14,528 nucleotides of DNA from JAKIWV01 sp049800095 (lineage in GTDB: Archaea; Thermoplasmatota; Thermoplasmata; Lutacidiplasmatales; UBA184), in the NCBI GenBank assembly GCA_049800095.1, contig JBARJD010000157.1, forward strand, positions 1 through 14,528. Reading direction: 5' to 3'. The position numbers and the translations under genes are program-made. Under the pieces are notes generated by a model that saw nothing but the letters and a program-made list of their open reading frames with translations, searched no databases and was not told the DNA's origin. The number at the start of each line of letters is the position of its first letter. The stretch's first letter is position 1. Below, one piece after another: positions 6,816-12,426 of this stretch.

Positions 6816-7748
6816 TCAGTCCGGTGGCCAACCCGGAATGGGTCGGCGCCGGATGTCTTGGTGATAATCGATCAGCCGTCCGTCTACGTTCGTGAAGCCG
6901 TACTCCTTGGCCAGCGCTCCGATCTCGAAGAGCTTGCCGGATTTGTCGTGCACGCGTGGGTCGAGCGCCAGGTGGACGACAGCTCGACCGACGTATTCGG
7001 GAGACGGGAGCCGCTGGAGGACTTTTTGAGGGAGGTGGCTCATGTGCTCGGTCCGGGTCCAACCGGGAGAGAGTCCGAGGACGGTCAGCCCCTTGGATCG
7101 GAGCTCCACCTCGAGTCCGTACGCCATGCGACCGACGGCCGAGGAGGCCAAATCGAAGAAGAGGTCGCACAGGTACCGGCCGCGATTCCACCAGAGGGTG
7201 TTGACGATCAGTCCGCCTCGCTTCCGGAGCATCAACGGGAGCGCGTAGTAGGTCGTGGCCAGGTCGGACCGCAAGTACGCCGTGAACATCCGGTACCACC
7301 ACTCATTGAACTCGTGCTTCCAGAATGGAAAGCCATCATAGGTCATGATCGGCCGCGACCCATCCTCTCCTCCGAACGCGTTGTTCACGAGAATGTCGAG
7401 GCGTGTCTCGCGCTGACGGATCCGCTCGATGAGTCGTTTCGTCTCCGGGTCCCGGGTGTGATCGACCCGAACGGGGATTCCCACCCCTCCCCGAGCGGTT
7501 ACCTCTCGAGCCGTATCGTGGATCGTGCCGAGCACCCCGTGGGCGCCGCGCTGGACTCGTACCGTTCGTCCCGTGACATAGACGGTCGCCCCGGCCTCTC
7601 CGAGGGTCAACGCAATCCCCTTTCCGACCCCGCGGCTCGACCCTGTGACCAGCGCAACCCGACCACGCAGCTTTCCTTTCCACGGAGGAGGCCGGGGCCT
7701 TCCGGGAGTCACTGTTCGTGAAGGCATGGCGTTGGACTCGTCCGCCAC
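6816..7748 (-). CDS. Short-chain dehydrogenase homologue (DHRS1-like) with altered catalytic residues
   Basis: This 310-residue protein of the short-chain dehydrogenase/reductase superfamily resembles the DHRS1-like group. The cofactor loop RVALVTGSSRGVGKGIAL starts at residue 30, the structural motif NNAFGG is at 122-127, and the post-catalytic segment LSPGWTRTEHM keeps the family PGxxxT pattern. In this family the active site has a serine after the VN strand and a Y-x3-K pair. Here the strand is IVNTLWWNRG, and the expected tyrosine and lysine positions are Phe198 (TTC, 7157-7155) and Ser202 (TCC, 7145-7143), in LFFDLASSAVGRMAYGLEVEL. The frame is intact, so this is not decay by frameshift; the protein may bind NAD(P)(H) without classical SDR catalysis. 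The start is GTG 7748 or ATG 7727; the first ~26 residues are Pro/Arg-rich and not conserved fold, so the later start is quite possible. Confidence 0.87.
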   Translation of the reverse strand: MADESNAMPSRTVTPGRPRPPPWKGKLRGRVALVTGSSRGVGKGIALTLGEAGATVYVTGRTVRVQRGAHGVLGTIHDTAREVTARGGVGIPVRVDHTRDPETKRLIERIRQRETRLDILVNNAFGGEDGSRPIMTYDGFPFWKHEFNEWWYRMFTAYLRSDLATTYYALPLMLRKRGGLIVNTLWWNRGRYLCDLFFDLASSAVGRMAYGLEVELRSKGLTVLGLSPGWTRTEHMSHLPQKVLQRLPSPEYVGRAVVHLALDPRVHDKSGKLFEIGALAKEYGFTNVDGRLIDYHQDIRRRPIPGWPPD

Positions 7749-8233
7749 ATCGTATTCCGTGTAATCTCCTTTGCCAGACTCGTCTTCCGTGGGCCTCCGC
7801 GGATCAGCGCGGTACGTGCTCCCACTGAGGGGCGCGGGCCCGTCTTGCCCTTCCGCGCTGCTGGCCAGCGCGCGATTCCTGAGGTCTCCTTTTCGGAATC
7901 TCGGCCATCGACTCCCGCCGAGGGTGGACTGAGCTTCTAGGCGATCGGACGTTTCGTCGGCGGGGTGTTCCTACGGGCCCCCTAGGGTCCTCGCACCGAG
8001 ACGTCTATCCCGGAGGCATGAGCCCTACGCACGCGTGGGAAATACCAAGCGAGGGTGGATTCCGAGCTAAAGGTTCAAAGCCACAGTGATCGGGAATGAG
8101 GCAACCGGCATCCTGATCGGGGCCGGTCCGTCCTGCGCGCCCGCCGATCGACAACCGGCCCCGAGGGCGGCCTAAGGCGAACCCTGAGCCTCCATTATCA
8201 ACGGCGGGTTCCATAACAACTCGAGGAAGCGAG
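7749..8233. other. Gene-free stretch between divergent genes
   Basis: No convincing gene is visible in about 485 bases. It separates the divergently transcribed SDR-like and NTF2-like genes, so both promoters should lie here. CATTATCA (8193-8200) is a weak TATA candidate for the plus-strand gene, and GAGGA at 8223-8227 is its likely ribosome site. A 9-bp inverted repeat at 8119-8162 is listed separately. Confidence 0.5.
8119..8162. repeat. Perfect 9-bp inverted repeat with 26-nt loop
   Basis: GGGGCCGGT at 8119-8127 is matched exactly by its reverse complement ACCGGCCCC at 8154-8162. It lies 70-115 bases upstream of the NTF2-like gene. The arms are pure GC apart from one pair, and the surrounding DNA is GC-rich, so chance is possible. 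Confidence 0.4.
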
Positions 8234-8608
8234 ATGGACGCCGAGCGGATAATCGCCCAGTTTACGGATGCCTGGAATGCGAACGATCCGGAAGAGCGAC
8301 GCCGGTTGATCGATGCGACCTGTACTGAAGCGACCGAAATCGTTAGCCCGTACGGGGAACACCGCGGCATCTCCTCCCAGCTGGAGGACATTGACCAAAT
8401 CCGGAAGCAATTCCCGAAAGAGAAGTGCACGGCGAAGGTCCTGGCGCAGCATCACGGTTGGGTGATGGATTCGTGGACGACCGAGTTCGGGGACGGCCGC
8501 CCTCCTTTGCACGGGGCGGACGTCACCTTGATCGACGATGCCGGGCGCATCGTGAAGGTGGTATCGTTCTCTCCGCTGCCCGAGTTCGCGCCCACTCATC
8601 CATCGTGA
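8234..8608 (+). CDS. NTF2/SnoaL-fold small protein
   Basis: This 124-residue protein looks like the NTF2-like alpha+beta cone fold. The opening helix MDAERIIAQFTDAWNANDPEERRRLIDATCTEATEIVSPYGEHRG is the classic SnoaL/ketosteroid-isomerase-like start, followed by LEDIDQIRKQFP and the sheet strands AKVLAQHHGWVMDSWTTEFG and GADVTLIDDAGRIVKVVSFSPLPEF. Such proteins form dimers with a central pocket; some are isomerases or hydrolases and many have no known activity. The pocket residues are not diagnostic enough for a substrate. The start is ATG 8234, with GAGGA at 8223-8227 as ribosome site. It stands alone, converging on the tRNA-Cys/metG block. Confidence 0.83.
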   Translation: MDAERIIAQFTDAWNANDPEERRRLIDATCTEATEIVSPYGEHRGISSQLEDIDQIRKQFPKEKCTAKVLAQHHGWVMDSWTTEFGDGRPPLHGADVTLIDDAGRIVKVVSFSPLPEFAPTHPS

Positions 8609-8723
8609 GGACTCGCGGCGCGGTCCCGTGAGGTGGGGGTCAGCACCCGGTGGTGCGGCGCAGACAAGTCGACGGCGCTCGGCTGCGACCCCCAGCCCGG
8701 CTCGAACAGCCCCGGTCACCGAC

Positions 8724-8746
8724 GCTCATCGTGTGGGACGATGAGC
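8724..8746. repeat. 8-bp hairpin between convergent NTF2-like and tRNA-Cys genes
   Basis: GCTCATCG (8724-8731) and CGATGAGC (8739-8746) are exact reverse complements separated by seven bases. The hairpin lies 25 bases beyond the 3' end of tRNA-Cys and 115 bases beyond the NTF2-like stop, so it could act as a transcript end or processing signal for either. No T-run follows it on either strand. Confidence 0.45.
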
Positions 8747-8771
8747 CCCCAGAGATCCGTGGAGAACTTCC

Positions 8772-8844
8772 AGCCAAGGGAGGGAATCGAACCCCCAGGA
8801 AACGGATCTGCAGTCCGTCGCATTAACCATTCTGCCACCTTGGC
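8772..8844 (-). tRNA. tRNA-Cys (anticodon GCA)
   Basis: Read on the minus strand, the 73-nt gene folds into a full cloverleaf. The acceptor GCCAAGG pairs with CCTTGGC. The D arm starts with GCAG, with GG in the loop. The anticodon stem ACGGA/TCCGT closes the loop CTGCAGA with anticodon GCA, and the T arm is GGGGG-TTCGATT-CCCTC. The discriminator base is T (U73), an identity element of tRNA-Cys. CCA is not encoded and must be added, and there is no intron. It begins 24 bases after the PHP gene stop on the same strand, so it could be read through from that gene, but it also has a well-placed TATA element of its own. Confidence 0.97.
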
Positions 8845-8868
8845 GCGGAGCGACGGAGGCGCCCTGCG

Positions 8869-8876
8869 TTAAAAAT
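8869..8876 (-). promoter_or_regulatory. Likely TATA element for tRNA-Cys, inside the end of the PHP gene
   Basis: The minus strand reads ATTTTTAA here, including the TAA stop of the PHP gene. Its centre is about 28 nt upstream of the tRNA 5' end, the standard archaeal BoxA distance for a transcript starting at or near the mature tRNA end. Confidence 0.55.
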
Positions 8877-9579
8877 GGTCGGGGTGGACCGAGCGCGGTC
8901 CGACCGGCCGGAAACCCCGGACCGTTCGTAACAGCCCGTCGCGGAGGCTCGACCGAACTCGGCCGGCGAACGAGAGGGAGGATCCGGCGGCGGTTGTCTC
9001 GGCCTTGCGGATCTGTTCCAGCAGGTCGTCCAGCGAAGTGACCTCTCCGGGGAATTCGGTGAAGGCGCGGCCGACCAGCCGGGGCTCGTGCGCGTCGCTG
9101 CCGCCGGTGCTCGCGATGGATCGACGCGCGGCAAGGAGCTCCGCCTTCGTGTTCGCGAGCTCCGAGTTCTTGGCATTTCGTCCCTCGAGGCCCTGGACGC
9201 GGGCATCCGCCGCCAGGCGTCGGCCCACTCCGTGTACCCAGCGGAAGGGGTGCGCAAGGACCGAGACCCCCCCGAGCGCGGCGACCCGTTCCAAGGTCTC
9301 CGCGAGCGGTCGGTTGGGCGGCGGGGATTGCCGGACGCCGTAGACGAGCAGGTGCCCCTCCTGCGTCGAGATTTCCACCCCGGGCACGAACCAGAGCCGG
9401 GGATAGGCGGAGCGCAGGCGCTCGAGCTCGGCGAGTCCCTCCGTCGTGTTATGGTCGGTAAGGGCGAATCCCTGGAGCCCCTCGAATATGATTCGTTGGA
9501 TAATCTGCTCGAAGGACAACCGGGAGTCGACGGAGTACTGGCTGTGGACATGGAGGTCCAGTCGGATGGTCTCGTTCAT
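8869..9579 (-). CDS. PHP-domain metal-dependent phosphoesterase
   Basis: This 236-residue protein of the PHP family uses a histidine/aspartate metal cluster to hydrolyse phosphoester bonds. All signature motifs are present: DLHVHS (8-13), TDHN (41-44), PGVEIS (66-71), AHPF (109-112) and GGSDAH (159-164). This set is typical of the COG0613 group, which includes the YciV/RNase AM 3',5'-nucleotide phosphatase and 5'-3' exoribonuclease. The protein is shorter than YciV (about 290 residues) and may lack part of its insertion, so RNA or nucleotide substrates are plausible but unproven. The start is ATG 9579; the longer open frame upstream lies inside metG and is not needed. The ATG overlaps the metG stop as ATGA (9576-9579), implying translational coupling. 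tRNA-Cys follows 24 bases after the stop. The C-terminal ~45 residues are Arg/Ser-rich and weakly conserved in appearance. Confidence 0.9.
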   Translation of the reverse strand: MNETIRLDLHVHSQYSVDSRLSFEQIIQRIIFEGLQGFALTDHNTTEGLAELERLRSAYPRLWFVPGVEISTQEGHLLVYGVRQSPPPNRPLAETLERVAALGGVSVLAHPFRWVHGVGRRLAADARVQGLEGRNAKNSELANTKAELLAARRSIASTGGSDAHEPRLVGRAFTEFPGEVTSLDDLLEQIRKAETTAAGSSLSFAGRVRSSLRDGLLRTVRGFRPVGPRSVHPDHF

Positions 9580-11855
9580 CGTACCCGGGTCCCGGCTGGT
9601 AAGTCGGCGCCCGGGACTAAAAGCTCTCCGGAGGCGAAATGCATTACCCGTCCCCGGGTCCCGCCTGGACCGTCTAGTTGGACGACCACACGGCTCCCGG
9701 TGGCCCACCGCCCATCGACCTCGAGGGTTCGGTCGCCGAGGTCCACCGTGAGATGGTCGCCAAGGACGCCGGTAACGGTTCCGACCATCAGTGGATTCGA
9801 TTCGAATACGGAATAGGAGATCATCGGCGCATCGCCCCCGCCCGTGGATACGAAGGTTCCCGGTGCGACCGACTCCGGGTAGGTCAGGACCTCAACGCGC
9901 GCCCCGGTATCCGCGGCGAGCACCATGCCCTGGGAGGTCATCTTTCGGATGGTCCGGGGCTCGAGATTGGAGAGAACCGCCACCCGCCGACCGCGGAGTT
10001 CCTCCTCCTTGTAGAAGGGCCGGAGCCCCGCCACGACCGTGCGCGGCTTCGTCCCACCTACGTTGAGTTCGAGCACGTACAACTTGTCCGCCGACGGATG
10101 TGGAACGACTCCTTGGACCGTGGCAGCCTGTATGGCGAACGCCACGAACCCCTCCGTGGCAGGAGGCGTCGCGGACTCGGTCGCGGCGGGGGCCCCGGGG
10201 GTGGGCGGGGCAGCGGGGGCGACGTCGGCGCGAGGGAACAGAGGCTGGATGTTTCCCAACTTCTGACCCGCAGGGGGAGGCGCGAGAGCCCCGGCCCAAT
10301 CCCCCGAACCCGGTCCTTGGTCGAATCCCAGCATCTGCCACACTTGCGCCGAGGAGAATGGGAGCACGGGACTCAACCATACCGCGGCCGCCTTGAGCAG
10401 CCAGAGCCCCTCGTAGACCGTCCGCGCCTTATCGACGTCCGATGCTTGCCAGGGCCGAGACTCCTGGAACCACCGGTTCCCTTCCCGAACCTCGGTGAGG
10501 GCCCGCTCGAATCCTTCCTTGAGACGCACCCCCTCGAAGTGACCGGTGATCTCTTCGTGGGCCCGCCGAATCCTCGCACCGATGCCATCACGGTCGTCCC
10601 CACGATAATCGGACGGGGGGGCGGGAATCTTGCCGGCGTAGTTCTGTCGCGCGAAGACGAGGACCCGTTGAACGAGGTTCCCATACTGGTTTGAAAGGAC
10701 CTCCTCCGGCAATCGGACGAACTCGTCCCAGTCCAACTCCGTGTCGTGATTTTGCGGCGCCAGTGCGGCGGCGTAGAAACGAATGACGTCGGGCGCGAAG
10801 TGGCTAAGCAGCGAAGGCACGAATGCGTCAACGTCGGATGGCCTCGACTTGGAAATCTTCCGGCCCTCGATCTGGAGCCACTCGTTGGCCGGAACGTCGT
10901 ACGGCCTTTGGAACCCCCCCAGAGCAGTGAGAATGCCGGGCCAGAGGAGCGTATGAAAGAAGATGTTGTCCTTCCCCACGAAGTAGTACTGACGCACCGG
11001 AACTTCCGGGTCCCAGAACCGGTGCCACGCGTCGGGCTCGCCCTTCCGGACCGCCCATTCCTTGGACGCCGACAGGTACCCGATGACCGCCTCGAACCAG
11101 ACATAGATCCGCTTGGTCGGGTAGCCGTCCAGCGGGATGGGAACGCCCCATGTCAGGTCCCGAGTGATGGCGCGAGGCTTGAGACCTCCTTGGAGAAAGT
11201 TCTGGGTTGCGGTGAGGACGTTTCCCCGCCAATATTCCTTGTCTTTGAGGTAGTGTTCGAGGTCGCCTTGCATCTTGTCGAGCCGGAGAAAGAAGTGCTC
11301 CGTCGCGTGGAACTCGGCCGCGGTACCGCATACTACGCAGCGAGGCCCGATCAGCTGTTGGGGTTCGAGCACACGACCGCACTGGTCGCATTCGTCTCCG
11401 CGGGCGGATACGTTGCCGCAGTAGGGGCAGCGACCAATCAGGTACCGGTCCGGTAGGAATCGATGGTCCTTAGGGCAGAAGGCGTTCTCTTCGCTACGCC
11501 GGTCGATGTACCCGTTCTGGAGCAGTCGGAGGAACATCTCCTGAACAGTCCGTTCGTGAACCGTGGTGTGGGTTTGAGTGAAGAGGTCGAAGCTCACGCC
11601 CAGCTTCTCGAAGGCGGCCTTATTGATCTCGTGGAAGCGCTCCGCGATGACGCGGGGAGAAACCCCCTCTTTCTCGGCGGTGTATGTCGTGGGGGTTCCG
11701 TGCATGTCGGAGCCCGAGACCATCAGAACTTCGTTGCCCAAGAGCCGGTGGAACCGAGCGAAGATGTCACCGGGCAGGTAGGCGCCCGCTAGATGGCCGA
11801 TATGGAACGGCCCGTTGGCATAGGGCCAACCGATGCCCACGAAGATCCGCGCCAC
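9576..11855 (-). CDS. metG: Methionyl-tRNA synthetase with fused C-terminal tRNA-binding domain
   Basis: This 759-residue enzyme charges tRNA-Met with methionine in the cytoplasm. The class I HIGH motif is PFHIGHL (16-22) and the KMSKS motif is KISKS (333-337). Two zinc knuckles follow the archaeal MetRS pattern: CPYC and CDQC (143/146, 156/159), and CVVC (173/176) pairing with the region at Cys127. The helical anticodon-binding domain runs ~390-515. A Pro/Ala/Thr linker (~540-568) leads to an EMAPII-type tRNA-binding domain (569-~670: VQGVVPHPSADKLYVLELNVG, SQGMVLAA). Many archaea encode this domain as a separate protein. About 85 further residues (~675-759) form a beta-rich tail that is not recognised. 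The start is GTG 11855, preceded by GGAG seven bases upstream and an in-frame TAG two codons upstream, so no longer form is possible. It is the first gene of a set with the PHP phosphoesterase. Confidence 0.97.
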   Translation of the reverse strand: MARIFVGIGWPYANGPFHIGHLAGAYLPGDIFARFHRLLGNEVLMVSGSDMHGTPTTYTAEKEGVSPRVIAERFHEINKAAFEKLGVSFDLFTQTHTTVHERTVQEMFLRLLQNGYIDRRSEENAFCPKDHRFLPDRYLIGRCPYCGNVSARGDECDQCGRVLEPQQLIGPRCVVCGTAAEFHATEHFFLRLDKMQGDLEHYLKDKEYWRGNVLTATQNFLQGGLKPRAITRDLTWGVPIPLDGYPTKRIYVWFEAVIGYLSASKEWAVRKGEPDAWHRFWDPEVPVRQYYFVGKDNIFFHTLLWPGILTALGGFQRPYDVPANEWLQIEGRKISKSRPSDVDAFVPSLLSHFAPDVIRFYAAALAPQNHDTELDWDEFVRLPEEVLSNQYGNLVQRVLVFARQNYAGKIPAPPSDYRGDDRDGIGARIRRAHEEITGHFEGVRLKEGFERALTEVREGNRWFQESRPWQASDVDKARTVYEGLWLLKAAAVWLSPVLPFSSAQVWQMLGFDQGPGSGDWAGALAPPPAGQKLGNIQPLFPRADVAPAAPPTPGAPAATESATPPATEGFVAFAIQAATVQGVVPHPSADKLYVLELNVGGTKPRTVVAGLRPFYKEEELRGRRVAVLSNLEPRTIRKMTSQGMVLAADTGARVEVLTYPESVAPGTFVSTGGGDAPMISYSVFESNPLMVGTVTGVLGDHLTVDLGDRTLEVDGRWATGSRVVVQLDGPGGTRGRVMHFASGELLVPGADLPAGTRVR

Positions 11856-11897
11856 GCACTAACTCCGCACGGGAGTCCGGGAAGGACACCGGAGCCT

Positions 11898-11911
11898 CCA
11901 AAACGATTTGG
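11898..11911 (-). promoter_or_regulatory. AT-rich palindrome upstream of metG
   Basis: CCAAA and TTTGG flank ACGA, giving a 5-bp inverted repeat 43-56 nt upstream of the metG GTG. It is the only AT-rich block in the metG leader region. It could be the core promoter, with the transcript starting ~15-20 nt before the GTG, or an operator, but it does not match a clean TATA consensus. Confidence 0.35.
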
Positions 11912-11986
11912 GTGTCACGGGCCGCCGCGCTCCTCGTCAGAGTCTCGTGCTGCACGCACCGCCGTGGACGAGCAGTACCCGGCGGA

Positions 11987-12247
11987 TCACGGAGGAGTAT
12001 CCTCGTTGCCTTCCGTATACCCCCGCTTGTTCGTCGAAGGAGCGGTGGACTCACAGATGACCACCCCTTCGGAACCCGGTTGGGTGACCGCCCGACCCAA
12101 CGCGTCTGGGGGGCACGCCCACGATTCCCTGGGCCAGTCGGCGGCCCCAGCTCGCTCGATGGGCGTCAGCTTGGCGGGTCGACCATTGCCGGACCCGGCA
12201 CTGAACCCGGCCAGTTCGAACACGACCGCGCGCTCCCCAGGACTCAA
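11987..12247 (-). CDS. Doubtful small hypothetical protein
   Basis: An 86-residue frame from TTG 12247 to TGA 11987, on the metG strand and upstream of it. Its third codon positions are GC-rich and its composition (mixed charge, few Arg runs) is more protein-like than that of the overlapping frames on the other strand. No motif or domain is recognised; single cysteines occur in SWACPP and VVICES. The start is weak (TTG, no ribosome site at the right distance; the nearest GGGAGG is more than 20 bases away). An in-frame TGA ~33 bases upstream bounds the frame. It may simply be an open frame of GC-rich DNA. Confidence 0.2.
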   Translation of the reverse strand: MSPGERAVVFELAGFSAGSGNGRPAKLTPIERAGAADWPRESWACPPDALGRAVTQPGSEGVVICESTAPSTNKRGYTEGNEDTPP

Positions 12248-12380
12248 CCGACCGCCCCCGGAGCAGCCTCCCGCTCACCGGAACGTTCACCGTGGGCGGT
12301 TCGGCGATTCATGGTTCCGAACGTCGTCAACTGTCGTTCAGCCAACGTAGCGAATCGGCCGTCAACCTTCTGCCACAGGG

Positions 12381-12386
12381 TTTAAG
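12381..12386 (+). promoter_or_regulatory. TATA element for the substrate-binding protein gene
   Basis: TTTAAG starts 46 nt upstream of the ATG at 12427 in otherwise GC-rich DNA. Transcription would begin near 12408, giving a leader of about 18 nt that just contains the ribosome site. Confidence 0.6.
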
Positions 12387-12414
12387 ACGCGTCCCCCCGT
12401 TCGCGCGAACCGCT

Positions 12415-12422
12415 GGGAGGGG
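12415..12422 (+). promoter_or_regulatory. Ribosome binding site that fixes the start at 12427
   Basis: GGGAGGGG ends four bases before the ATG. It supports 12427 over an upstream in-frame ATG at 12292, which would add 45 residues with no signal or domain and would start before the TATA element. Confidence 0.7.
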
Positions 12423-12426
12423 TTCG

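Larger units (their letters stand above)
11856..12426. other. Divergent spacer between metG and the substrate-binding protein gene
   Basis: This 571-base stretch holds the promoters of both flanking genes and one doubtful minus-strand reading frame (11987-12247). Several plus-strand frames are open for 100-200 codons, but their Arg/Pro/Ser-rich translations look like GC-driven chance. No RNA gene was recognised. Confidence 0.5.

Noticed and set aside
6234..7721. 495-codon plus-strand open frame opposite the SDR-like gene
   Set aside because: It covers an unambiguous Rossmann protein on the other strand and overlaps the YCII gene in another frame. Its composition is low-complexity Arg/Pro/Ser.
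8772..8844. tRNA as a possible integration site
   Set aside because: tRNA 3' ends are common attachment sites, but no duplicated tRNA end or integrase is present in the window.
11793..12350. 185-codon plus-strand frame across the metG start and spacer
   Set aside because: It overlaps the start of metG in antisense, has no ribosome site, and its translation is Pro/Ser/Arg-rich without a motif.
12292..12426. Upstream ATG at 12292 as start of the substrate-binding protein
   Set aside because: It would precede the TATA element at 12381 and add 45 residues ahead of the hydrophobic anchor, while ATG 12427 has an excellent ribosome site.
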